Assembly: GCF_036324505.1 (NCBI RefSeq)
Contig: NC_086368.1
Coordinates: 2,170,001 to 2,234,000, forward strand
From: Eleginops maclovinus
Taxonomy: Eukaryota > Chordata > Actinopteri > Perciformes > Eleginopidae
Direction: 5' to 3'
DNA: 64,000 nucleotides
Below the pieces are notes generated by a model. It was not told where the DNA came from, made no database searches, and was given only the letters and a program-made list of their open reading frames with translations. Positions 1-12,539 of the stretch are shown here, one piece after another. The position numbers were made by a program, and so were the translations under genes. Position 1 is the stretch's first letter; each line of letters opens with the position of its first letter.

Positions 1-540
1 TTTGTGGTGCCACTTGTTTTCTTTATTGTAACTGGCAGTCATGAGGGAATACTGTTGGACCAATAGACTGTATAAATAATGGACGTAGTATCCGTGACGT
101 CACTCATAGGTTTGTGAAGAGCCGTAATGAAGCTCAAAGTGGGCGACTCCTACCGTCGACATCTTCTCAGTCTACCTCCCGCCCACTCCCGGCTAATCCA
201 AATATGGACATAGGGTTGGAGCTGAAGCGGGCGTCGCTACTGAAACACGCCCATCTAGCTCGAAGCTACCAAGCTAGCGAAGGCTTCCATGCTAGGCTAC
301 ATGCTACCGTATGCTACTCGCGGCGCTATCCGCTAAAGGTCAACATCACACCCTGCGGTCTAGTTGCTTCAGGTTGCCGGTCGTCTTACTCAAGGTAAGT
401 CAACCTGAAGCTATACAACAAAACTTGACATAAAGATCTCTCTGTTATTGAGATTATACTGCACTATTTTAAAAATGCTTGTTTCAAATATAGATGTAAT
501 TTGCGACACTACATTTTGACCAGAAATGTGCAAGTACTTG
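1..540. repeat. Left part of an interspersed fish repeat
   Basis: This stretch contains a CRE-like gtgacgtcac site near 94-103 and GC-rich sequence that resembles a repeat common in fish genomes, recalled from general familiarity and not from a search. With 2710-3330 it appears to be one repeat interrupted by the inverted-repeat element at 541-2709. The 94-codon frame from 114 lacks a recognisable domain and I do not call it a gene. The outer end may lie before the window. Confidence 0.35.
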
Positions 541-1797
541 TCGCTGCAGCCTGCGGGATGTCCAAGTCGGCCATTTTGAAAATATCCAAGTCGACCATTT
601 TGAAAATGTCCAAGTCGGCCATATTGATTACGTCACATGCTCAAACGTTAGGTATCCCTCTTCCCGTTTTAGCGAACTGAAAGAAGGGTAAACCTTGCGT
701 TCATGATGTTTATTTTCGCTCTATTAATGAACTATTACATTAGAATTGTGTGATAACTCTAGTTTACATTTAAGTGTTTTTATTTTGCTGCGTCGGCGTA
801 ATTATCTACCGAATATACTTAACATTTTCAGCAAGTCTAGGGGTCGAATCCAGAGTAAAATATCGGTGAATAAAGTGAATGTTATTTTTATTTTCCTTTC
901 AAGTTGAGATTTTGTTGGAGTGGCTAGATGCCACTAAAATACTCCCCTAAACACTAAAATTCAGCAATAAACATGCGTTATCATTATTTATCACTCCAAT
1001 AGCAATTCTAGTTGTTTACATTTCACACTATTAATTAATCTTGCAAACAGCAAGTAATTACAAAAGCTTATAGCCTATTAGGTGTGTTCCATGAGTCAAA
1101 AGATTTCTACACAAAAAAAATATTTAATGTCCACAAACAAAATGAACAGCAATATTTAACATTTATTGAAAAAAATAATCCACAAAAGAACGGGAAATAT
1201 TAAAAAATTTTAAAATTGAAAAAAAAATACGGGTTTAATTCACAAAACAAAATTTTAAATAAAAAAGGGGGGGGGTGTGGGCCAGGGGCACAACTTCAGT
1301 GGAACCCAGTTGAAGATAGGGGGATTTTGGGGAACCCCCGGCGGCGAAGAAGCCAATCCCTAAAAAGCCTCCCCTTTGTAAAACAAAAACTTAAAATTTT
1401 TTTGGGAACTAAAACCCTTAAAAAGCTTCTCTTGCCTCCTCCCCCCAAAATTAATTTTCCCTACGAAAACACCTGCGGTCTGTCCTCTTTGTTCATGGAC
1501 AAAAACGGGGGGCATGTCCACATGCCCCTGGACAGAGACATGTTCTCCTGGGATCCAGGATTCCGCTGCCTGAACATTCTTCATGGTTGACTGTGATAGG
1601 AGACAGGTAGGCAGTTAGTAAAATATATTGTATCAGTAAACATATTCTCATCCTAATAACACTGTTAAAACCACTGAGGTCAAAATTACGCATAGGTCCT
1701 GTAAACTTTGGATGGCCTGAGGATAACAACTCTTTCAAAAACACACACACGTCCACAACCCATCACGTTACAATGTACCCTTGTACCAGACTACAGC

Positions 1798-1821
1798 CCC
1801 CCCCCCCCCACACACACACAC
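1798..1821. repeat. Poly-C followed by short (CA)n
   Basis: About eleven C residues are followed by six CA units. This is simple-sequence DNA in the interior of the inverted-repeat element. Confidence 0.8.
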
Positions 1822-2454
1822 CTGTACAATGGTAAAGGGGCTATGCATGTATTTGCACCTCACCATTAAGAATACAAGACATACAGTTTTCTGCGCATGC
1901 CATTTCTGTGCTACTGGTGCAATACAAGTATTACTTTGAACATTAGCAGTATCTCTTGCAATGACTAAAACTATGCAGAGAGAATTATCATAATTGTATC
2001 AAAGTGAAATGATAAAACGACTACTTAGCTAACGTTATGTAGCTAGTCCAACACTGAAACTGAAGCTTGTCAAGTTGAACACGTGCTTCGCGCTATCAAC
2101 AGTCAAGCTCACACTAATCTTGCATAAATGTTTAAAACGGGAAATATATGTGTAGTTTTGTACAGCAGGACAAATACAGCATGAACTCAATTTCACAAGA
2201 TACATCTTTGCATGCGGTTGGAAAAAGCTATCGCCAGCTAAAGTTAAATTGACAAGATAACACTGCTTTTATCTACCGTATCTATCTATCTTACGTTATA
2301 CGACATGCAAGTAACATCAAATGTCATAGATATTTTAACCAGTGCATCATTGTGCGACAGGGGTCAACGAAGTACTGTCGTTATGAGCATAAAAGTATGT
2401 ATTTTTCACTTACCGCCATAACGTTAGTCTTCTGTCTGTAAAAAACGCGACTGT

Positions 2455-2568
2455 CGTAGGTGGATTCCGGAAGGCTCAATGTAATCTAAACCTAGCACTA
2501 ACCCTAACCCTGGAACGTGATTGGACGAGCCCTCATTAATATTCATGATCTTCCGGAATCCACCTACG
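2455..2568. mobile_element. 114-bp hairpin MITE
   Basis: The 19-base arm cgtaggtggattccggaag (2455-2473) is repeated exactly in inverse orientation at 2550-2568. The loop contains a telomere-like cactaaccctaaccct motif. It looks like a minimal miniature inverted-repeat element lying inside the larger 541-2709 element. No coding capacity; superfamily unknown. Confidence 0.55.
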
Positions 2569-2709
2569 TTTTGCACACACGCTGTAAAAACTGCTGTTCT
2601 CACGTTTGAGCATGTGACGTAATCAATATGGCCGACTTGGACATTTTCAAAATGGCCGACTTGGATATTTTCAAAATGGCCGACTTGGACATCCCGCAGG
2701 CTGCAGCGA

Positions 2710-3330
2710 AAGGCTACTCGAAATGTGGCCAGTGTTACCGTGAGTCAGCATAACGTAAACGTTTAATTTGAAACAGAATTTCAATTTCAAATGATTCAGT
2801 TCACGAGTCGTTTCTATGGAACACTCGATTACAACGTTACTTTTAATACGTTTAATAAGCTAAGTTACATGTGATGGTAAATGTATTATTGTTACTGGCT
2901 TGCATAGGCATAGCTATTATTGCTGCTTTAAGGAATTATACCAAACAATACATATTATCAGTGCAGAGGCTGTTAGCGGAGCTAGCAGAGCAGACAACTG
3001 GCGCCCACTGACGGCGCTAACCTGTCAATCAAAGCGACCAAGCCCTTAATTATGCATAACTTTAAGCCTTAATATAATTAAAACGGGAAAGTTATATAGA
3101 AATTCAATCTCCTCACAGTTGTCATGAATAGGGAAATTAGCTTTAGAGACCAAAAGCAATGTTTGTACCACGCTGTAAACATGTTTATTTCTGCTGTACA
3201 AATTGGCATTTTAACATGGGGGGGGGGGGGGGGGGGGGTGTCTATGTAAATTGCTCTGTTTTGGAGCCAGGCCACGCGACCATTTGATGAACTGCAGTTT
3301 TTGGCACTTCCGCATGTGTTTCACTGCTCA
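2710..3330. repeat. Right part of interspersed fish repeat, with poly-G run
   Basis: The stretch from about 2940 to 3310 resembles a high-copy fish repeat. It includes a G homopolymer of about 19-20 bases near 3219-3238, where only a short run would be expected. It is probably the other half of the repeat at 1-540. The family name cannot be given without a library search. Confidence 0.4.
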
Positions 3331-4184
3331 GCACCGGAGGTTGGAATCAATGCGCTCAGCACAAACACTATTATTCACCAAGGAGTGTGTTACCTTTTAT
3401 TCGGCATTTATTTGTCAAACAATCTAAAACACCTCGCTGAGCTTCTTCTGAGGTTTCAACAGCTGCTGCAACACATGACTGCTCATTGAATCAGCTCAAA
3501 TCAATCAGCAAGAACTGCACAGGAAGAGGATATTAATACGTGTGACAGACATGGTTCACAGGCTGGAAGTGAAATACACATTCATTCTTACTCATGGATC
3601 TTTATCTGTAGTAGTTGTAACCTCTCACTGGCTTTACTCCCCCCCTGTCCCAGCCGAATAGTAACTGTATTTTCAGTCAGGATTTTTGCATTTATCTTTT
3701 TTCTTGGTATTTATTTTCAACATGATTTCCTCTTGGACAATTGTATCCCCTCAGGTTAGACGTTTGCAGCAGGAAGTATTTGAGGGTTCATATGAAAACA
3801 CCAGTCTTTTTCAATGACCAACATCAATTATTGCGGTTGCCATCTTTTTTGGTAGATGGAATGAAGATGCATCTTGTGAGAAGGTTCAAGGGAAATATTT
3901 TGTTCGTGGTTGGACAAAACTATCCACAGTTTTAGCTTCCTCACTGTCTTCATCAGTAGAAGAGTTTTCTGAGTTGCGATGGGGAGGGAACTTTCAACAT
4001 TTAATCGAAATAGCTTTCCAGTAATGGTCCCTTAATTAGTCTGTAATGGTCTACATATTAAACATGAAGGTGCAGCAGATAAGCTGATTTCAATATATAT
4101 ATAATTTAAATAAACTATAATTACAAGTAAAATCAAAGTATGGTATGTGTGCATGTCTTTATTGTATATTTATAAATGGAGTGG
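3331..4184. other. Intronic or intergenic DNA, nothing recognised
   Basis: Only short chance frames without domain signatures are present. No repeat seen elsewhere in the window matches here. Confidence 0.5.
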
Positions 4185-4192
4185 CTGTAGGC

Positions 4193-5741
4193 AAGAGGTG
4201 GGATGTAACGAAGTACATTTACTCAAGTACTATAGGTACAGTGTTGAGGTACTTTACTTGAGTATTTCTATTTTATAATACTTTGAACTTCTACTCCACT
4301 ACACTTCAGAGAATGATGTACTTTTACTGCACTACATGTATTTAATCCCTTTAGTTACTTTACAGATCTGGATTAATGATGGTAAATATAATCAGCCCTT
4401 AAATCAGACTTTAGTTCACCTGGAGTAAATCCAGCAGCTACCCTGCAGTATACAAAGCCATTCAAACTAGCTGCACCTTTACCAGCTCTGAGAACACTTT
4501 AATGATCAATCATTATAAAACATATCAGAGATATTATTCTGAAATGGACCAATCAAACAATGACTACTTTTACTGTCGCTACTTTAAGTACATTTAGATG
4601 AGAATACTTTCTACTTTCACTGGAGGAACATTTTGAATGCAGGACTTTTACTGTGACAGAGTATTCCTACACTCTGGTACTTCTACTTTACTCAAGTACA
4701 AGATCTGAGTACTTCTACTTTACTCAAGTACAAGATCTGAGTACTTCTACTTTACTCAAGTACAAGATCTGAGTACTTCTACTTTACTCAAGTACAAAAT
4801 CAGAGTACTTCTACTTTACTCAAGAACAAGATCTGAGTACTTCTACTTTACTCAAGTACAAGATCTGAGTACTTCTACTTTACTCAAGTACAAGATCTGA
4901 GTACTTCTACTTTCACTCAAGTACAAGATCTGAGTACTTCTACTTTACTCAAGTACAAAATCAGAGTACTTCTAATTTTACTAAAGTACAAGATCTGAGT
5001 AGTTCTACTTTCACTCAAGTACAAGATCTGAGTACTTCTACTTTTACTCAAGAACAAGATCTGAGTACTTCTACTTTTACTCAAGTACAAATCAGAGTAC
5101 TTCTACTTTTACTCAAGAACAAGATCTGAGTACTTCTACTTTTACTCAAGTACAAGATCTGAGTACTTCTACTTTTACTCAAGTACAAGATCTGAGTACT
5201 TCTAATTTTACTAAAGTACAAGATCTGAGTAGTTCTACTTTCACTCAAGTACAAGATCTGAGTACTTCTACTTTTACTCAAGTACAAGATCTGAGTACTT
5301 ATACTTTTACTCAAGTACAAGATCTGAGTACTTCTACTTTTACTCAAGTACAAGATCTGAGTACTTCTACTTTTACTCAAGTACAAGATCTGAGTAGTTC
5401 TACTTTTACTAAAGTACAAGATCTGAGTACTTCTACTTTTACTAAAGAACAAGACCTGAGTACTTCTACTTTTACTAAAGAACAAGATCTGAGTACTTCT
5501 ACTTTTACTCAAGTACAAGATCTGAGTAGTTCTACTTTTACTAAAGTACAAGATCTGAGTACTTCTACTTTCACTCAAGTACAAGATCTGAGTACTTCTA
5601 CTTTTACTCAAGTACAAGATCTGAGTACTTCTACTTTTACTCAAGTACAAGATCTGAGTACTTCTACTTTTACTCAAGTACAAGATCTGAGTACTTATAC
5701 TTTTACTCAAGTACAAGATCTGAGTACTTCTCCCACCTCTG
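4193..5741 (+). mobile_element. hAT-type MITE with expanded minisatellite
   Basis: The ends are inverted (AGAGGTGGGA at the left, TCCCACCTCT at the right). They are flanked by an 8-bp target duplication with one mismatch: ctgtaggc at 4185-4192 and ctggaggc at 5742-5749. Eight-base duplications are characteristic of hAT transposons. The left 480 bp is the unique body, with repeated actcaagta motifs. The remainder is a tandem array. Related copies lie at 11633-12358 (inverted), 30143-30788 and 37868-38135. There is no transposase, so the element is non-autonomous. Confidence 0.8.
4675..5735. repeat. 33-bp minisatellite, about 32 units
   Basis: The tandem unit is 32-33 bp, roughly agtacttctacttttactc followed by aagtacaagatctg. 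Each typical unit carries an agatct site. Units near the left mostly have three T residues before actc (32 bp), and units further right have four (33 bp), which suggests expansion in separate blocks. Because 33 is a multiple of three, the array produces a long open frame on the minus strand (5081-5716). That frame is a repeat artefact, not a gene. Confidence 0.95.
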
Positions 5742-5749
5742 CTGGAGGC

Positions 5750-7490
5750 GTCAATGCGTGTGTGCAGTAGTACATGAAAGCGGAGGTGAGCAGTGATGCA
5801 GCGTCAGTCAGAGACAGAGAGACGGATGCTGATGGAGAGCATCTGTTCCTGTAGCACTGAGTAAATCAGTGTGAGTGGATGGTGCAAACTAACATACGGA
5901 GGTGGTCTGTATACAACCATGTTCTTGTAATAGAGCTTGTTTCTGTTTTTGTTGTTGTTGATCTTATTAGTAATGGTATCCTTTGCGTTTTCTTGTCTTT
6001 TTGTTAAATCCAGCGTCTGGGCCTTCATGCTGTTTGTGCTCTCCTCATTTATTGCCTCTTCTCTCTTATTATCCTTCTCCTTTTTATTCCGTCTCTTTCT
6101 CTCTCCCAGCCAGCTACATTCCATTAAACCTTCAAAGATAACCGATGACTGCCAGGCGGCACTGCCTTGTTTTTTATATTTATTTCTGTTTTATTTATGA
6201 TACGCCTTCCCTCTGGTTAGGAAACACATGCCATTCCTAGCATAATGTTATATTTTCCTGTGCCTGTCCTCAATGACACAAAAAAAACATTCTTTAAAAG
6301 CCCAATGCTACCCAGAGGGCAAATAGATGCTGTCCCAGTTGCCAAGCCTAGTCTGTACCATTTTTAATAATCTGGCTGCCGACAGGGGGTACCTCTCGTG
6401 AGCGGCCCCCACCACCTTTCCTGTGTTTTTTATTTTTGGGCAAATGTAATATTCCCCCCTCCCCTTCACACCTTGCTTTTATGAAAAAGTAACAATCATG
6501 AAATTGAAAAAGCCACAGCTGACTTGCAGGGCCATTCCTCATGTGATGCATTTCAATTGGGTTTTTAAGATAGATTGCGTGAGGTCACAGCGTGCTCTAA
6601 ACATATCGCTAACCCAGATTGTACAGCGCACGCCCCGTGTCTCCGGTCTGTTCTGTGAAGTCGCGGCGGTTTGGGAGATGAAAGGCAGTGTGTGTTGCAT
6701 CAGTGGCTGGCAACGCTGCATCGCATGACCTTCTTTGATGGACGCCCTTTCTCCAGCTGCGTGAGGGGACGGGGAATTCAAAAGCCCATAGCGTGCTCAG
6801 ATCGGGAGAGACTGCATCATCTCTTCTTCTTGATGTGCTCTCTCTCCTCTCAGCAAGGACGTGCACTCCATGCAGCGCATGCTGTTGTCTGTTTTCACAC
6901 AAAGCCTTGCTTATGTCGCTTCAGATCTGTCAGTCCCTTGGGGGGGATCACAGGCCGCCGTGCCCGGTCCCGCAGCTCTCTCTGCGGGGTCGTGGCAGCA
7001 TCGCAAGGCCCAGAGAACTTCCTGTTTAACATTTTCCTCCGGAGGCAGCAGAGCTCTCCCAGGAGACACTTGAAGGTTGATGAAAAGAATGGAGGCAGTT
7101 CTCAGAAGTTTCTGTCAGGACACATGTTTCTGAATCAGTCTCTAACATTTGAAATCAGAGGAGAGCTTTACATGACATTTCCTGTGAGCGGAGTTCTGCA
7201 GAGGCATGTTCAGGAATGGTTTCTCACATGTTGTCTTTGACTGTGACATAGTCCATTGACATGTCTGCTATAGTGCTGAAGGCCCATCACTTTTGGGGCC
7301 TTTACTTTATTAAAGGGTTTGGATTTGTAGCCTCACAAATATTTCTATAGATGGATCAGTTGATATCTTTTTGTTGCACAAATTTGCAGAGAAGTTGGCA
7401 TACATGTACTGCGATATATGTAATGTGAATGTCAAATGTTAATATTTTAGAAGATGGGGAGATTTTTTGATCATTTTTCATTGCCTGTCC
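5750..7490. other. Unique-looking DNA, no gene recognised
   Basis: Several overlapping frames on both strands occur at 6350-7240, the longest of 189 codons from 6671. None shows a domain, and they overlap each other in the GC-richer part of the stretch. The 20-mer at 6384-6403 recurs at 8346-8365. I do not call coding sequence here. Confidence 0.5.
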
Positions 7491-7705
7491 TTCTTCATAT
7501 AGTTGTGGGTTTTTTTTTTTAGAATTTTTTGGGCAACCAGTGCCTTTTAATATAGTGCAGTTCAGAAACGGGGAGACAGCGGGGAAGATGCGCGGCAAAG
7601 GGACTCAGGCCGGATTCGAACCTGGATCCACCTGGGGATCAAACCCCAGTATATGGCCACCTGCTCCACCTACTGAGCTATACGATGGCCTTTCTTCATA
7701 TAGTT
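7491..7705 (-). mobile_element. tRNA-derived SINE with 14-bp target duplication
   Basis: Read on the minus strand, a tRNA-like head starts at about 7691. It contains a Pol III A-box-like tagctcagtaggtgg and a B box ggttcgaatcc, followed by a tail ending in A residues (a T run at 7510-7520 on the plus strand). The direct repeat ttcttcatatagtt flanks it exactly at 7491-7504 and 7692-7705, the hallmark of LINE-mediated insertion. The SINE body is 7505-7691. This is a mobile pseudogene-like copy, not a functional tRNA. Confidence 0.85.
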
Positions 7706-9580
7706 ATTATCCTCTTACTCTAAATGGTCTGAAATCAGCAAGTGATCTCTTTTATTTTGTTAATCTTCTCCCAAAGTTAAATAATGAACAAATGCTCTGG
7801 GAAAATATTCAAACAAATCATGCTGTCAGCCACGGAAGAATCCTTTACAGTACAGTACAGAAAATATTCATGATAGTGTATTATGCTGCGCACAGGTGTT
7901 TTGACAAATAAATTCATGTTTATATCAAATTGAAGTATAAACCTTGATGCCCATGCAGATGGGGAATGGCACGATGAAGAGCACTGTTAAACCTATTTTG
8001 AGCACACAATACAGAAGTCTGTCTTTGAATTCAGTGTCAGGTCGAAAAGGCCTCTTCACACATTCTACGCACAATATTTTGAACATTTGCCTAACAGACA
8101 CTCATTTAAATATCAGTTGTGGGAACAAAACATGCATGTTTTGCTCTCAGTTTTATCCAGGCTTTCGACCTCAGTGCCCAAATTGGCCTTTGTGTTTTGA
8201 TTTATTTACTACATGAAGTAGTACATCCATTGGGATTGTCATTTCCTACATTTTGTTAATTTACGTACACTTTATATGGGCATTTAAAATTACTTGGCCA
8301 CTATCTTGGCCTGCAGTCTGTAAAAACTTGAATGTTCAGGGCCATAGGGGGTACCTCTCGTGAGCAATTGCCTTCATCAGCTTCAGTCTGGTCTTTGCTA
8401 ACCTCAGGGCTGCTGCTGTTGGGAGTGAGGGCACAGACAGCAGAGTGAAATGAAGTCAGGCCATGTGCATCCCTCTCCGTTACTCGATGTTCGGCAACTA
8501 GCGCCTCACAGGAATTCATTTATATGTAAAACTCTACAGACTACAGCACTGACTACACCACTATAAGCTGCCCCACAGTCCTACAGGTTTTATGTAATTG
8601 ACCAGTGTATTGAAAACGTTGAACTTGGCAAAATAAGAGACAGTGTGATGTGATCGGAGTTAACAAGGCAGCACTGTGCTCCCCTTTGGGTTTGCTTGTC
8701 ATGCTAGCTTTATGAGCTTTAAAGCTACATTTTCAGAATGTGACTTTCACAAAGATCTGTACACAACACGAGAGCCCTGTCAACACTCGGACTTGTTTAC
8801 CCACAGATAAAACATTTGGACATCTGACTGAAATGAAAGAATTCCCTGTATGAAGTCTCTTTCTAAACCAAAAAACCAAACAGTTTCCCTCCCTGCCTTC
8901 ACCATCCTCCAATTACACCATCAGGCTATCACTTCTCATCTCTCCACACACACCCTCAGACATAATCCTGACAGTTTGTGTGATCCTTACAATGTTGAGG
9001 AAAACCAAAAAAGTCAAACCTGATATAAAGGTAACAATTGGCGACCCCCTTAACAGACTCACCATCTATCTTGCTCCCACTGCCTTTGTCTTTATACCTC
9101 TGTGGCCCTCCCCCTGATGGGATAGTCTCTTGGGTGTGTGGCAGTACCAAATAATTCCAAGCTCTAAAGCTTCATTCATAACATTGACATACAAATTATT
9201 ATTGATAATAACTTAGGCATAATGGATGTATTTTTCTGTAATTGTTGTTGGGGGCGGAGAGTGCCTTTGTTCCAGATACAGCGTTGAACAATCTTCTGCC
9301 CTCACTACGCGTGCAGATACGTAGCCGTGCAGTGAGCTAAACACTCTCCCAAAAATGACAGAGACAGGAGCTGACGTTTGGTATTTAATTAGGAGCGTGT
9401 GAAACTGAGAAAATACGAACAAAGGCATGTATAAACAACAAATGTATTTCTCCCTATAAATGAATTAAATGTACTCAATGACCAAGAAAAAGATAAGAAT
9501 TAATCATGTAGCAATTACATACATATGCTTGTAGGGTTCTAAATACTATAGTAGGAATAAGCGGGAAAAATCCAAGAAGC
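7706..9580. other. Unique-looking DNA, no gene recognised
   Basis: Short frames only, without domain signatures or splice-bounded conservation that I can recognise. A 20-mer at 8346-8365 is shared with 6384-6403. Confidence 0.5.
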
Positions 9581-9589
9581 TTCTCATCT

Positions 9590-10190
9590 AAATGTAACAG
9601 CATTTATTAATAAAAAGTCTACAAGGGAACCACAGCTGTGGTCCTCCCCAACACCAACTGATCCACAGACCACGTTTAAGCAGTTAGCTGTCTACCAGCG
9701 GCGTGGAGAGAAGGCCTCGATCTCTGTTCACATCAGGCACTTCTACTCTGTGTTCCTTCCGGTCTTGTCTTCTCTCATTGGTTGGCGGCGGGGGCCGCTT
9801 GTTGGCCCCTTGTCATCACATGTGCATATCCCCATCTCTTCTATTGGCTGACGTTGACGGAGGCTGGTCCAGGGCATGTTCTGCTTATCCCTCTTAAGAA
9901 GTCACCGTCGCCCTGTGATGATGCAGTCATGAAGCTTCTCCTTATGATATTCTATTATGCAATCCTTCTGAGGTGTATTTGTTATTAAACACATAATAGT
10001 ATCAGAGCAGCATCGATGAGTGAGAGGTAGAGGCGGTGAGTTTAGTATGTAACTCCATGCGTCATTCTCCCTCCACTCATATATAGAATATAATCTACAT
10101 GCTAACTGAGGCTAAAAACAATAACATCGGTACTACCAGAAGTACAAAATCCGGTCTGTTCCGTTTCAATATATTGATATATTCTCACGT
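9590..10190 (-). mobile_element. LTR-like repeat copy 1 (solo LTR candidate)
   Basis: This stretch is similar, in opposite orientation, to 17030-17690, and in the same orientation to the split copy at 44885-45240 plus 47610-47705. Shared landmarks include a CCAAT-containing stretch (aaccaatgag read on the minus strand) and an AATAAA-containing 3' portion. The size, the CCAAT and AATAAA signals and the absence of coding are consistent with a solo LTR, but the exact ends and a target duplication were not established. It could instead be another non-coding repeat family. Confidence 0.45.
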
Positions 10191-10569
10191 GCTGAATAAA
10201 GATAAAATGTTACATGAAATGCAAAAATATAAGTAACAGATTATACAAAATGTATCCCCAAATAAATGTGCTCGCATATTATTCTGTCTCAAGGGCAAAA
10301 AATAAGCAGATGGAGGTGGATTGACACAGTAGCCTACCCCCCATGTTGCTCTCAATAAAATGGCAGCACAGAGACCTAACATGAACGTGTAGTGTGTGAA
10401 CACACTTGCCTGCCACTAGAAGCCACTAAGGCTATATCAGTCATCAGAAAGATGAAATAAACTTATTTACACAATATCCTTCTATTCATTATGTAGATGA
10501 ACTAGTGTGTGTGCAATTTACGTTCAGTGGGAGAGTTAATGAGGGGTTTCATGTCAAAGGGGCCCTTAA

Positions 10570-11005
10570 AGGCTTTCTGGGGTTTCCCCTTTTCAGTAGT
10601 GCAATTTCTACAGGTTTTTGTGCATGTAAATGGTCTGCAAAGGGTAAAATCCCTGTGTTCCCTTCGGATGGCAGTTTCTCTCCTACACAACCCCCCGCCT
10701 GAAACGCCTCCATTGGACTCCTTTGTTTACTTCCGAGACACAGTGACATCACTAAAGAACACTCATGTCCCTATTGGCTAGCGTTGCAACACATTGTAGC
10801 AACACAACAGAGCCGGCCAGCTGACCAATCAGAGCAGACTGGGCTCTGGTTTCAGACAGAGAGTGAAAAGAGGTGCTGCAGCACAGGCAGTATGAGAAAC
10901 ATAAAGAGCTTTTTGAACATTAAAGCATGGAGACATGTCCCAGGAGAGACAGAAAACATACATTTTAACCTGAAAACGAACACAATAGCCCCTATTATGA
11001 TTCCT
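10570..11005. mobile_element. TTAA-target non-autonomous element
   Basis: The element is bounded by TTAA at 10566-10569 and 11006-11009, with partly inverted ends (aggctttc on the left, attatgattcct on the right). TTAA duplication is typical of piggyBac and Kolobok superfamilies. The ends only loosely resemble the elements at 14862-15779 and 18880-19631. The interior frames show no transposase domain. Confidence 0.5.
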
Positions 11006-11009
11006 TTAA

Positions 11010-11624
<615 letters not shown>

Positions 11625-11632
11625 CACATGCA

Positions 11633-12358
11633 CAGAGGTGGAAAAAGTACTCAGATCTTGTTCTTGAGTAAAAGTAGAAGTACTCAGATCTTGTACTTGA
11701 GTAAAAGTAGAAGTACTCAGATCTTGTACTTGAGTAAAAGTAGAAGTACTCAGAGCTTGTACTTGAGTAAAAGTAGAAGTACTCAGAGCTTGTACTTGAG
11801 TAAAAGTAGAAGTACTCAGATCTTGTACTTGAGTGAAAGTAGAAGTAGTCAGATCTTGTACTTGAGTAAAAGTAGAAGTACTCAGATCTTGTACTTGAGT
11901 AAAGTAGAAGTACCAGAGTGTAGGAATACTCTGTCACAGTAAAAGTCCTGCATTCTAAATGTTCCTCCAGTGAAAGTAGAAAGTACTCTCATCTAAATGT
12001 ACTTAAAGTAGCGACAGTAAAAGTAGTCATTGTTTGATTGGTCCATTTCAGAATAATATCTCTGATATGTTTTATAATTATTGATCATTAAAGTGTTCTC
12101 AGAGCTGGTAAAGTGCAGCTAGTTTGAATGGCTTTGTATACTGCAGGGTAGCTGCTGGATTTACTGCAGGTGAACTAAAGTCTGATTTAAGGGCTGATTA
12201 TATTTACCATCATTAATCCAGATCTGTAAAGTAACTAAAGGGATTAAATACATGTAGTGGAGTAAAAGTAAATTTTGGGTATTTCATTATCACGACTTCC
12301 ATGGCAAAGAAGCAAGTACAGAACTTGAGTAAATGTACTTAGTTACTTTCCACCTCTG
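11633..12358 (-). mobile_element. hAT-type MITE inserted in a (CA)n tract
   Basis: This is the same family as 4193-5741, in inverse orientation. It starts CAGAGGTGGAAAAAGTACTC and ends CTTTCCACCTCTG. The 33-bp array is at its left (11645-11915, about eight units) and the unique body fills 11916-12300. The flanks are CA-rich, so a target duplication cannot be read reliably. No coding capacity; the long frames here are array and (CA)n artefacts. Confidence 0.8.
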
Positions 12359-12536
<178 letters not shown>

Positions 12537-12539
12537 ACA

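Larger units (their letters stand above)
541..2709. mobile_element. 2.2 kb element with 108-bp terminal inverted repeats
   Basis: Bases 541-648 and 2602-2709 are inverted copies of each other over about 108 bp with a single clear mismatch. Each arm holds three tandem copies of a roughly 24-bp unit (core aagtcggccattttgaaaat). The interior shows no transposase frame, so this is probably a non-autonomous DNA transposon or foldback element. No convincing target duplication is visible, so the superfamily is unassigned. The interior includes a poor-looking homopolymer-rich stretch (about 1200-1500) and a separate hairpin MITE (2455-2568). Confidence 0.6.

Noticed and set aside
5081..5716. 211-codon open frame with 11-residue repeats on the minus strand
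   Set aside because: It is the translation of a 33-bp minisatellite inside a MITE; the same frame appears in other MITE copies with arrays and has no gene context.
4193..5741. CRISPR-like regular array
   Set aside because: Units are contiguous with no spacers, and the DNA is eukaryotic; it is a minisatellite.
6671..7240. 189-codon frame
   Set aside because: Overlapped by other long frames on both strands, with no domain, splice support or known family.
7560..7691. Functional tRNA gene
   Set aside because: Boxes A and B are present, but a long tail, terminal A run and target duplication show a SINE.
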